The position numbers were made by a program, and so were the translations under genes. Positions 1 to 5,534 of a stretch of DNA of 5,534 bases are shown here, in pieces; within the stretch, counting starts at the first letter, position 1; each line of letters starts with the position of its first letter. Location of the stretch: assembly GCA_903970575.1 (NCBI GenBank), contig CAJCJC010000394.1, positions 1-5,534 on the forward strand, given 5' to 3'. The notes beneath the pieces are model-generated. The model searched no databases, had not been told where the DNA came from, and worked only from the letters and a program-made list of their open reading frames with translations. This stretch comes from Alphaproteobacteria bacterium. Its GTDB lineage: Bacteria; Pseudomonadota; Alphaproteobacteria; BOG-932; Roseiterribacteraceae.

Positions 1-468
1 GCCCTGGATCGCGTAGCCGCCCGCCTTGCCGCGCCATTCGCCAGAGGCCAGATAGGCGTCGATCTCGGCAGCGCTGAGGCGTTTGAACGTGACTGCGCTC
101 TCGACCACGCGGCTCGCGAGCCGACCGTCTGGGGCCAACAGGGCGATGCCGCCGTGGACGCGGTGACGGCGGCCCGAGATGAGAGTCAGGCAGCGCCGCG
201 CGTCGGCCTCGGAGTCCGTTTTGGGCAGGATGCGGCGGCCGCAAGCGACCACTGTGTCGGCCGCCAACACGAAGGCGCCGGGGTGGCGCTGGGCGACCAC
301 GCGAGCCTTCTCGATCGCCAGCCTTAGCGCGTGCTTGGCCGGCAATTCGGTCTTGTGTGGGGTTTCGTCGATATCGGCGGGATCGACCGCATCCGGTTCG
401 AGTCCGATCTGCCGCAGCAAGTCGAGTCTGCGGGGCGACGCCGATGCGAGAACGATTTTGGCCGACAA
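1..468 (-). CDS. maf: Maf family nucleotide pyrophosphatase (3' end cut by window edge)
   Basis: This is the N-terminal 156 codons of a Maf protein, a family of house-cleaning nucleoside triphosphate pyrophosphatases that hydrolyse dTTP, UTP or modified nucleotides and are linked to septum control. The translation begins MSAKIVLASASPRRLDLL, the family's N-terminal signature (SASPRR at residues 9-14). It continues with the acidic active-site motif AADTVV (Asp71), an ILPK segment (Lys83), SGRRHRVHGG, and GGYAIQG at the window edge. The family is usually about 190-210 residues, so roughly 40-50 are missing. The start is TTG at 468: an in-frame TGA lies at 490-492 and no ATG or GTG occurs between them. 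A weak AGG ribosome site (475-477) sits 6 bases before it. The gene follows infA by 35 bases, probably in the same transcript. The family is certain from what is seen; substrate choice (dTTP/UTP versus 7-methyl-GTP type) is not resolved. Confidence 0.93.
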   Translation of the reverse strand, partial: MSAKIVLASASPRRLDLLRQIGLEPDAVDPADIDETPHKTELPAKHALRLAIEKARVVAQRHPGAFVLAADTVVACGRRILPKTDSEADARRCLTLISGRRHRVHGGIALLAPDGRLASRVVESAVTFKRLSAAEIDAYLASGEWRGKAGGYAIQG

Positions 469-503
469 TTCAGGCCTATCGATCGGGCGTCATCGCCGGC
501 GAC

Positions 504-722
504 CTATTTGAAACGGAAAGTAATCCGCCCCTTGGTCAGATCATAGGGGGTCATCTCGACATTCACTTTGTCGCCGGCGAGCACCCTGATCCGGTTCTTG
601 CGCATCTTGCCGGAAGTATGCGCCAGAATTTCATGTTCGTTATCGAGCTTCACGCGAAACATCGCATTGGGCAGCAACTCCATCACAGTGCCGCTGAATT
701 CGATTAAATCTTCCTTCGCCAT
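504..722 (-). CDS. infA: Translation initiation factor IF-1
   Basis: This encodes a 72-residue IF-1, a single OB-fold (S1-like) protein that binds the A site of the 30S subunit and helps IF-2 and IF-3 select the initiator tRNA. The length is standard. The sequence shows the family hallmarks: [13 protein letters not shown] at the start, [29 protein letters not shown] in the middle and the closing [12 protein letters not shown]. The ATG is preceded by an AAGG-like purine stretch at unusually short spacing, next to a three-codon ATG-GTA-AGG-TAA whose stop touches the infA start. A 53-base gap separates it from the phosphatase gene upstream and 35 bases separate it from maf. It may be read through from the operon or have its own promoter in the gap; no clear promoter is visible there. 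Infrequent variants such as Ser10 and Asp28 do not affect the identification. Confidence 0.97.
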   Translation of the reverse strand: MAKEDLIEFSGTVMELLPNAMFRVKLDNEHEILAHTSGKMRKNRIRVLAGDKVNVEMTPYDLTKGRITFRFK

Positions 723-775
723 TTACCTTACCATAATTGCCGTCAGCGTTTGATTGCGCCGCGCGTTGGGTTCGG

Positions 776-1699
776 TCAAGGCGTTTTGCCAGCTTCGGCG
801 GAAAAACGCGCCGCAATCCGCCTGTCTAGGGCGTTGCGCACCTCGCGATAGGCGTTGAGCCGCGCGTCCCTGTTGCCTTCGGCGCCGGTTGGATCGTCAA
901 TATCCCAGTGTTCGACGATGATGCCGGTGGGGGGCGGATCGAACGCGGCGGCCGCCTCGCCCGAGAGCGAGATCACGAGATCGAAATCGGACAGGGTGCG
1001 TTCGGTGAGCGCGCTGCTGCGGTGGTGGGCGACGTCGACGCCGATTTCCGCCATCACGGCCGCCGCCATGGGATCGAGCGGGTCGCCCGCTATCCCCGCC
1101 GAGCGGACGCGCGCGGAGTCGCCGCGGCGCCGGGCCAGCAGGGCCTCCGCCATGGGCGAGCGCACGGCGTTGCGGGTGCAGACAAACAGGACGCGCGGGG
1201 TCGGCGCGGACTGCATCGCGGTCGAGCCAGCGGTATGCAGAACATAGATCAGCGTGAAAAGCCGGCGGGCCGTGTCCTGGTCGATCGCGACCTTACCCTC
1301 AAGCCGCTGAATCAAGAGCTCGGCGCCTTCGTTGTGGACCGAGCGGCGGCCCATATCGATCGCCTCTACCTGGGTCAGGCTCTGGCTTTGGATCGCGGCG
1401 TAATAACTTTCGCAGACGATGGAATAATCGCGAATCACCCGCCGGAACGGGGTCAGCGACAGGCCGAGGATGATCACCGGCTTGCCGTCATGGGCGCGGA
1501 TATCGAACATCAGGCGGTTATCGACGACGCCGAGATGGAGGTCATAGGGGCCGGAGTCGTTGCCGGCAGGCGCGAACCGGTTTTGCTCCAGCAGGTCGTA
1601 AACCGCGACCGCGCGCTCGTGCTCGATCTCGGTATTGCGCTTAACGACGCTGCGCTGATCGAAATGGATGGCTGCGAGCCGTTCCTTTTCCTGGCTCAT
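776..1699 (-). CDS. UPF0262 protein fused to low-molecular-weight protein-tyrosine-phosphatase-like domain
   Basis: This 307-residue frame joins two domains. Residues 1-158 match UPF0262, an alphaproteobacterial family of unknown function usually found as a separate protein of about 160 residues (RNTEIEHERAVAVYDLLEQN near 21-40; LTPFRRVIRDY near 82-92). Residues about 168-300 form an LMW phosphatase/arsenate-reductase-like domain. Its P-loop is FVCTRNAVRSPMAEALL, with nucleophile Cys174, Arg180 and Ser181 in CX5R-S form, and a likely general-acid Asp269 lies in WDIDDPTG. The phosphatase half has only one cysteine, which argues against a thioredoxin-coupled arsenate reductase. Almost no linker separates the domains. 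Met162 (ATG at 1216) is a possible internal start, but I see no good ribosome site before it. The main ATG overlaps the hisD stop as ATGA and has a GGGA site 7 bases upstream. Substrate is unknown. An artefactual loss of the stop between two genes remains possible. Confidence 0.88.
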   Translation of the reverse strand: MSQEKERLAAIHFDQRSVVKRNTEIEHERAVAVYDLLEQNRFAPAGNDSGPYDLHLGVVDNRLMFDIRAHDGKPVIILGLSLTPFRRVIRDYSIVCESYYAAIQSQSLTQVEAIDMGRRSVHNEGAELLIQRLEGKVAIDQDTARRLFTLIYVLHTAGSTAMQSAPTPRVLFVCTRNAVRSPMAEALLARRRGDSARVRSAGIAGDPLDPMAAAVMAEIGVDVAHHRSSALTERTLSDFDLVISLSGEAAAAFDPPPTGIIVEHWDIDDPTGAEGNRDARLNAYREVRNALDRRIAARFSAEAGKTP

Positions 1700-2997
1700 T
1701 GCGTGGTCCCGTTCAGCCTTATCGCGACGGATCTGGCGTGCGCGCCCAGGCCCTCGGCGGCGGCCAATGTCACCGCGGCTGGCCCGATCGCGGCCAGACC
1801 GACGGGCGAGCAGTGGATCAGAGTGGTCCGCTTCATGAAATCCAGCACGCCGAGGCCGGAAGCGTAGCGCGCCGCGCCCGATGTCGGCAGGACATGGTTG
1901 GGGCCGGCGACGTAATCGCCGATCGCCTCGGGCGAATGGCGACCCAGGAAAATCGCCCCGGCATTGCGAATTTTGGCGGCCAGCGCGTCTGGGTCCGCGA
2001 CGGACAGTTCGAGATGCTCGGGCGCGATGCGGTCGACGAGCGCGGGAGCCGCGTCAAGGCTAGGGACGACAATGATCGCGCCATGGTCCCGCCAGCTTGC
2101 CGACGCTATGTTTGTCCGATCGAGCCCGGTCAGCTCATCATCCACCGCCCTGGACACGGAATCGGCGAAGTGGCGATCGTCCGTGATCAGGATGCTGCGC
2201 GCGGCGAGGTCGTGCTCGGCCTGGCTGAGCAGGTCTATCGCGATCCATCGGGGGTCGGACCCGGCGTCGGAGACGACGAGGATTTCGGAGGGACCCGCGA
2301 TGGAGTCGATGCCGACGCGGCCGAACACCATGCGCTTGGCGGCGGCGACATAGGCGTTGCCGGGGCCGACGATGATATCCACCGGGCGGATCGTCTCCGT
2401 GCCATAGGCGAGCGCCGCGATGGCCTGGGCGCCGCCGACGCGGTAGATTTCGTCGACGCCAGCGCGGCGCGCGGCCGCCAGAACCGCCGGCGCGAGCTTT
2501 CCGTCCGGAGTCGGGACGACCATGACGAGGCGCGGAACGCCCGCGACCTTGCCCGGAATCGCGTTCATCAGGACCGAGCTGGGATAGGCCGCGAGGCCGC
2601 CCGGTACATAAAGGCCGGCGGCGCTGACCGAAGTCCAGCGCAGCCCCAGCGTGTTGCCGACGCCATCCGCGTAGGAATAGCCGGCGGGAAGCTGGCGACG
2701 ATGGAAATCCTCGATCCGGGTCGCCGCGAGATCGATGGCCGCGAGCAGATCGGCGGGGCACGCGTTTACGGCCGCCTCGATTTCGTCTGGGCCGATGCGC
2801 AGATCGGCGGCGGTGAGATTCAGGCGGTCGAAGCGCGCTGTGTAATCGACCAGGGCGGCGTCGCCCTCGGCAGCGACCCGGGCCAGGATGGCGGAGACCG
2901 CGAAATCGACCCTGTCCGCCTCTTCCCGCCCGATATCGAGGTAGGCGCGAAAGCGATCCTCGAAATCGGGCGCCGCGCCGTCCAGCCTAACCGGCAC
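1696..2997 (-). CDS. hisD: Histidinol dehydrogenase
   Basis: HisD is a zinc enzyme that oxidises L-histidinol to L-histidine in two NAD-dependent steps, the last reactions of histidine synthesis. From GTG at 2997 the protein has 433 residues, close to the usual 430-440. Conserved residues fall almost exactly where they do in the E. coli enzyme: zinc ligands Gln259 and His262 (LLSQAEHD), Asp361 ([13 protein letters not shown]) and His420 (EGLGAHARS), and the catalytic pair Glu327-His328 (APEHLEL). The signature [15 protein letters not shown] is at 230-244. I chose GTG because the protein then begins MPVRLDG, the usual family start, and an excellent GGGAGG ribosome site lies 6 bases upstream. 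An in-frame ATG at 3039 would add 14 residues of no family resemblance and lengthen the overlap with hisG to 53 bases. With the GTG the overlap with hisG is 11 bases. The stop overlaps the next gene's ATG. Confidence 0.97.
   Translation of the reverse strand: MPVRLDGAAPDFEDRFRAYLDIGREEADRVDFAVSAILARVAAEGDAALVDYTARFDRLNLTAADLRIGPDEIEAAVNACPADLLAAIDLAATRIEDFHRRQLPAGYSYADGVGNTLGLRWTSVSAAGLYVPGGLAAYPSSVLMNAIPGKVAGVPRLVMVVPTPDGKLAPAVLAAARRAGVDEIYRVGGAQAIAALAYGTETIRPVDIIVGPGNAYVAAAKRMVFGRVGIDSIAGPSEILVVSDAGSDPRWIAIDLLSQAEHDLAARSILITDDRHFADSVSRAVDDELTGLDRTNIASASWRDHGAIIVVPSLDAAPALVDRIAPEHLELSVADPDALAAKIRNAGAIFLGRHSPEAIGDYVAGPNHVLPTSGAARYASGLGVLDFMKRTTLIHCSPVGLAAIGPAAVTLAAAEGLGAHARSVAIRLNGTTQ
2791..2808. 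repeat. Inverted repeat copy 1 (within hisD)
   Basis: GCCGAT (2791-2796) and ATCGGC (2803-2808) pair perfectly around the loop GCGCAG. It encodes the ADLRIG segment of hisD, residues 64-69. See the finding on the three related repeats. Confidence 0.45.
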
Positions 2998-3664
2998 CGC
3001 ACGCCTCCCGGAAGCGTTCGACCCAATATCCAACCTCATCCGACCGCGTCTTGAGCGCGGCGCGGTTCACGATCAGGCGCGAGGTGACGTCCGCGATATG
3101 CTCGACCTCGACCAGCCCGTTGGCGCGCAGAGTCGCGCCGCTGGAGACCAGGTCGACGATGCGCTGGCAAAGCCCGAGCGAGGGGGCCAGCTCCATGGCG
3201 CCGTTCAGCTTGATGCATTCCGCCTGCACGCCGCGTTCCGCGAAATGCCGCCGCGTGAGTTCGGGATATTTGGTGGCGACCCGCACATGGCTCCAGCGCG
3301 AGGGGTCGTCCGTCTTGCTGAAATCCGCCAGCTCGGCCACGGAGATGCGGCAGCGGCCGATTTTGAGGTCGAGCGGGGCGTAGATTTCGGGATAGTCGAA
3401 TTCCATCAGCACGTCGTTGCCGGCGACGCCAAGCTGCGCCGCGCCGAAGGCGACGAAGGTCGGCACGTCGAACGAGCGGACCCGGATGATCTCGAACCCT
3501 GGGACGTTGGTGACGAAGCGGAGGTCGCGCGAATTCTCATCGTCGAACGCGGCGGATGGCTTAATCCCGATCCGGTCGAGCAGCGGGCGCAGTTCCTTCA
3601 GGATGCGGCCCTTTGGAACGGCGAGGACGATGGTGTCCTGGGCAACGGAATCCTGGAGACTCAC
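2987..3664 (-). CDS. hisG: ATP phosphoribosyltransferase, short form (catalytic subunit)
   Basis: HisG condenses ATP with PRPP to give phosphoribosyl-ATP, the first committed step of histidine synthesis. The protein has 225 residues and lacks the C-terminal ACT-like regulatory domain of the roughly 300-residue long form, so it belongs to the short class. In that class histidine feedback and full activity depend on the HisRS-like partner HisZ. Visible motifs are [13 protein letters not shown] (12-24), [13 protein letters not shown] (76-88) and the HisG signature/PRPP loop running from Glu158 through Asp171 to Thr178 (DLVSSGAT). The start is GTG at 3664, overlapping the DUF2948 stop as GTGA, which suggests translational re-initiation. 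The upstream ribosome site is weak (a GAAG about 10 bases away). No hisZ is in this window. The stop lies inside the first codons of hisD, so the two histidine genes are coupled. Confidence 0.96.
   Translation of the reverse strand: MSLQDSVAQDTIVLAVPKGRILKELRPLLDRIGIKPSAAFDDENSRDLRFVTNVPGFEIIRVRSFDVPTFVAFGAAQLGVAGNDVLMEFDYPEIYAPLDLKIGRCRISVAELADFSKTDDPSRWSHVRVATKYPELTRRHFAERGVQAECIKLNGAMELAPSLGLCQRIVDLVSSGATLRANGLVEVEHIADVTSRLIVNRAALKTRSDEVGYWVERFREACGAG
3004..3009 (-). promoter_or_regulatory. Ribosome binding site deciding the hisD GTG start
   Basis: On the minus strand this reads GGGAGG and lies 6 bases before GTG at 2997. It sits within the last codons of hisG. Together with the family-typical MPVRLDG start it favours GTG over the in-frame ATG at 3039. 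Confidence 0.8.
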
Positions 3665-4119
3665 GGAACGTCATCTTCATGTTGCGGTAATTGCTTCGTC
3701 GGCCAACCGGGACCGAAATCCTCGATGCGCAGATCGAGGCTGTCAGTCGCGAGTTTCAGGGCGGCGCCGCCCCCGAAGGTCAGCAGCACGGCCCTGTCCT
3801 CATAGGTCGCGGTCAGCAGCGGCATCAGGCGGCCGCGCTCCTTGATCGTGAAGCCCCGGTATTTCGGCCGGTCGACGCCCTCGACCGTGATGGCGCAGGA
3901 GACGCGTTCGAAAACATCCACCGCATCGTTCTTGACCGCGCGTTCCCAGCGGAAGCGGCTCACCACCAGCACGAAGCGACGCTCCTCCGGCAAATACGCC
4001 ATCTCGGACACGTTCACGATCGCATCCTGTAGAAAGGCGGCGACAACGGCCAAATCCTCTACATCGACGGCGCGCAGCTTAAGCGCGTCCGGCTCTGGGA
4101 CGGGCGCGACGGAGTCCAT
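3661..4119 (-). CDS. DUF2948 family protein of unknown function
   Basis: This is a 152-residue soluble protein with no signal peptide or membrane segment. I recognise it as DUF2948, a family seen mainly in alphaproteobacteria next to murA and hisD. The recognisable core is [23 protein letters not shown] (residues 13-35), then a [20 protein letters not shown] segment (about 40-59) and an aromatic/charged C-terminal region [13 protein letters not shown]. No catalytic motif stands out and no function is known, so none is assigned. The ATG shares one base with the murA stop (TAATG) and has a strong GAGAGG ribosome site 7 bases upstream, inside the end of murA. The stop overlaps the hisG GTG by 4 bases. 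This tight sandwich implies production together with MurA and HisG, which fits a housekeeping role but does not define one. Confidence 0.88.
   Translation of the reverse strand: MDSVAPVPEPDALKLRAVDVEDLAVVAAFLQDAIVNVSEMAYLPEERRFVLVVSRFRWERAVKNDAVDVFERVSCAITVEGVDRPKYRGFTIKERGRLMPLLTATYEDRAVLLTFGGGAALKLATDSLDLRIEDFGPGWPTKQLPQHEDDVP
3720..3739. repeat. Inverted repeat copy 2 (within the DUF2948 gene)
   Basis: CCTCGAT (3720-3726) and ATCGAGG (3733-3739) pair perfectly around GCGCAG, the same loop as copy 1. It encodes the LDLRIED segment near the protein's C-terminus. Confidence 0.45.
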
Positions 4120-5408
4120 TACGACGCCTCTCGCAGGCGTTCGACCTCGGCGCCGCAGGCGGCCAGCTTCGCCTCCAGCCGCTCATAGCCGCGATCCAGG
4201 TGATAGACCCGACTGATCACCGTCTCCCCCTCCGCCGCGAGCGCCGCGACGACAAGGGAGACCGATGCGCGCAGATCGGTCGCCATGACGGGCGCGCCGC
4301 GCAGCCGGTCGACGCCGCGAACAAGAGCCGAGCCGTGATGCACGGTGATGTTGGCCCCCATGCGCATGAGCTCGGGCACATGCATGAAGCGGTTTTCGAA
4401 GATGGTCTCGGTGATCATCGCCGCGCCCTCGGCCACCGTCATCAGCGACATGGCCTGGGCCTGGAGATCGGTGGGGAAGCCCGGGAAAGGCTCGGTCATG
4501 ATATCCACGCCCTTGAGATGCCCGTTCACCCGCGAGACCGACAGACCGTTTTCCGTCTCGTCGACATCCACCCCTGCCCGCACCAGGATTTCGGCGAGCG
4601 CGGCGATATGCTCAAGCCGGGCGCCGACCAGTTCAACCCTGCCGCCGGTCACGGCCGTGACGATCGCGTAAGTTCCCGTCTCGATCCGATCCGGGATGAT
4701 CGCATAGCTGGCGCCGTGCAACGAAGGCGCGCCGCGGATGACGATCACGCCACAGCCCGCGCCCTCGATATCGGCGCCCATCGCGTTCAGGCAATTGGCG
4801 AGATCGATCACCTCTGGCTCGCAGGCGGCGTTCACGAGCTGCGTCTCGCCCTTCGCCAGCGTCGCGGCCATCATCAGATTCTCGGTCGCGCCCACCGAGA
4901 CCTTCGGAAAGACGATCTTGGCGCCCCGGAGCCCGCGCGGCGCCGCGGCGTTGATATAGCCGCCATCGAGCGTGATTTCGGCGCCGAGCTGTTCCAGGCC
5001 CTGTACATGCAGGTCGACCGGCCTGGCGCCGATGGCGCACCCGCCGGGCAAGGAGACGCGCGCCGTTCCGCATCGGGCCAGCAAGGGCCCAAGGACAAAG
5101 ACGCTGGCCCGCATCTTGCGGACAAGGTCATAAGGCGCGGTGGTGTCGACGATGGCGTGGGCGCGCAAATCCATGCGCTGACCACCCTGGGGATCGTTGA
5201 CGCGCCGGTCGACGGCGATTTCGACGCCCATGGGCTCCAGCAGGTTCGCCATCGTTTTGATGTCCGCCAGATCGGGGACGTTCGAGAGAGACAGCGTGTC
5301 CTCGGTCAGGATGCTCGCCGCCATGATGGGGAGCGCCGCGTTCTTGGCGCCGCTGATGGGAATGGCGCCGTTCAGAGAATTGCCGCCCTTAATCAGAATC
5401 TTATCCAA
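4119..5408 (-). CDS. murA: UDP-N-acetylglucosamine 1-carboxyvinyltransferase
   Basis: MurA transfers enolpyruvate from phosphoenolpyruvate to UDP-GlcNAc in the cytoplasm, the first committed step of peptidoglycan synthesis. The 429-residue product is of normal length (about 420-430). Key residues are present: Lys22-Asn23 ([10 protein letters not shown]), Arg100 (LVRKMRAS), the PEP/fosfomycin-reactive Cys124 ([11 protein letters not shown]), Arg129, Asp314 ([11 protein letters not shown]) and Arg400 in [12 protein letters not shown]. The active-site Cys rather than Asp predicts a target sensitive to fosfomycin as far as the enzyme goes. An insertion-like NDPQGGQR around 71-78 occurs in a surface region. 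The start is TTG: an in-frame TAG (5418-5420) lies just upstream, no other start fits, the protein begins [10 protein letters not shown] as in the family, and AGGGA lies 6 bases before it. It is the first gene of the visible cluster. Confidence 0.98.
   Translation of the reverse strand: MDKILIKGGNSLNGAIPISGAKNAALPIMAASILTEDTLSLSNVPDLADIKTMANLLEPMGVEIAVDRRVNDPQGGQRMDLRAHAIVDTTAPYDLVRKMRASVFVLGPLLARCGTARVSLPGGCAIGARPVDLHVQGLEQLGAEITLDGGYINAAAPRGLRGAKIVFPKVSVGATENLMMAATLAKGETQLVNAACEPEVIDLANCLNAMGADIEGAGCGVIVIRGAPSLHGASYAIIPDRIETGTYAIVTAVTGGRVELVGARLEHIAALAEILVRAGVDVDETENGLSVSRVNGHLKGVDIMTEPFPGFPTDLQAQAMSLMTVAEGAAMITETIFENRFMHVPELMRMGANITVHHGSALVRGVDRLRGAPVMATDLRASVSLVVAALAAEGETVISRVYHLDRGYERLEAKLAACGAEVERLREAS
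4127..4132 (-). promoter_or_regulatory. Ribosome binding site of the DUF2948 gene, inside the end of murA
   Basis: The minus strand reads GAGAGG, 7 bases before the ATG at 4119. The ATG overlaps the murA stop as TAATG, so both independent initiation and re-initiation by ribosomes finishing murA are possible. Confidence 0.7.
4261..4280. repeat. Inverted repeat copy 3 (within murA)
   Basis: ACCGAT (4261-4266) and ATCGGT (4275-4280) pair perfectly around an 8-base loop GCGCGCAG, the copy 1 loop with two extra bases. It encodes the conserved TDLRAS segment of MurA, residues 377-382. Confidence 0.45.
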
Positions 5409-5414
5409 CGAATT

Positions 5415-5419
5415 TCCCT
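5415..5419 (-). promoter_or_regulatory. Ribosome binding site deciding the murA TTG start
   Basis: AGGGA on the minus strand, 6 bases before TTG at 5408. An in-frame TAG at 5418-5420 overlaps this site and rules out any start further upstream. Confidence 0.75.
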
Positions 5420-5466
5420 ATCATGCGGTGCGTATAAATAAGGCGGGTCTTGGTAGGACGAGGATG

Positions 5467-5482
5467 GGCCGTAATTACGTCC
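5467..5482. repeat. 16-bp near-palindrome upstream of murA
   Basis: A perfect 10-base palindrome CGTAATTACG (5470-5479) is extended by matching GG and CC ends after one mismatched pair, giving 14 of 16 symmetric positions. The AT-rich core and position 59-74 bases before murA suit a protein-binding site, but function is not shown. Confidence 0.4.
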
Positions 5483-5493
5483 TGAAAATGGCG

Positions 5494-5515
5494 AACAGGC
5501 TGCATGCGACCTGTT
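5494..5515. repeat. 22-bp imperfect palindrome upstream of murA
   Basis: Outer arms AACAGG (5494-5499) and CCTGTT (5510-5515) are perfect reverse complements. The inner GCATGC (5502-5507) is itself a palindrome with the same centre, so 18 of 22 positions are symmetric. It lies 86-107 bases upstream of the murA TTG. It could be a repressor operator, or the hairpin of a terminator for an upstream minus-strand gene (the minus strand continues CGCCATTTTC, a weak T stretch). No factor can be named. Confidence 0.5.
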
Positions 5516-5534
5516 AACGCTTGTAAACCTCCCG

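Larger units (their letters stand above)
5409..5534. other. Gene-free leader region upstream of murA
   Basis: This 126-base stretch has no supported gene. It is less GC-rich than the coding part and contains an AT patch TATAAATA (5433-5440, plus strand), the murA ribosome site and two palindromic elements. The minus-strand promoter of the cluster is expected here or beyond the edge, but I cannot place convincing -35 and -10 boxes: the AT patch matches a -10 better on the plus strand (TATAAA) and no good -35 accompanies it in either direction. Confidence 0.5.

Noticed and set aside
469..503. Terminator between infA and maf
   Set aside because: No stable hairpin followed by a T run on the minus strand.
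179..511. Plus-strand frames over the left end
   Set aside because: The minus strand here encodes an unmistakable Maf N-terminal region; the plus-strand products are Arg/Ser-rich and unrecognisable.
776..1216. Thioredoxin-linked arsenate reductase identity for the phosphatase half
   Set aside because: Only the P-loop cysteine is present; the two further cysteines of the redox relay are absent.
908..1867. A 319-codon plus-strand open frame opposite the UPF0262/phosphatase gene
   Set aside because: Composition and position mark it as a shadow of the real minus-strand gene.
3037..3039. In-frame ATG as the hisD start
   Set aside because: It would add 14 residues unlike the family and a 53-base overlap with hisG, while GTG at 2997 has a near-ideal ribosome site and the usual MPVRLD start.
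1699..3054. A 451-codon plus-strand open frame opposite hisD and the 3' end of hisG
   Set aside because: Its product is Arg/Gly/Asp-rich with no recognisable family, and it lies antisense to a clear hisD. Long antisense frames are expected in GC-rich coding DNA.
4200..5441. A 413-codon plus-strand open frame opposite murA
   Set aside because: Low-complexity His/Arg/Asp composition, no family resemblance, fully antisense to an intact murA.
5464..5517. A 17-codon plus-strand frame (starting MGRNYVLK) with AGGA and GAGG upstream and a TATAAA patch about 25 bases before it
   Set aside because: Too short to judge, no -35 box, and it overlaps both palindromes; likely chance.

Overview
The window is a single co-directional gene cluster on the minus strand. 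In transcription order (right to left) it reads murA, a DUF2948 gene, hisG, hisD, a UPF0262/low-molecular-weight phosphatase gene, infA and a 3'-truncated maf. High GC, the pairing of DUF2948 and UPF0262 with murA, hisD, infA and maf, and the protein sequences all point to an alphaproteobacterium. From memory of gene order I would guess the Rhizobiales/Hyphomicrobiales or a near relative; I could not test this by search.

Layout. Positions 5409-5534 are a short upstream region with no convincing gene. It holds the murA ribosome binding site and two palindromic elements. From 5408 to 776 the genes are packed tightly, with junctions that suggest translational coupling: TAATG between murA and the DUF2948 gene, GTGA between the DUF2948 gene and hisG, an 11-bp overlap between hisG and hisD, and ATGA between hisD and the UPF0262 gene. 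A 53-bp gap precedes infA and a 35-bp gap precedes maf, which runs off the left edge. No intergenic stretch exceeds 300 bases.

Functions. MurA starts peptidoglycan precursor synthesis. HisG and HisD catalyse the first and last steps of histidine biosynthesis. InfA is translation initiation factor IF-1. Maf is a nucleotide pyrophosphatase family protein. The DUF2948 protein has no known function. These are core housekeeping genes, and I see no mobile element, CRISPR array, RNA gene or defence system.

The most unusual points are these. A UPF0262 domain and a protein-tyrosine-phosphatase domain, which I expect as two adjacent genes in relatives, form one uninterrupted frame here. Four of the seven genes start with GTG or TTG. 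HisG is the short form that normally needs HisZ, and no hisZ is present in the window. Three coding-region inverted repeats share a stem core and a similar loop while their flanking pairs differ yet still match. I do not see strong evidence for a wholly new system.
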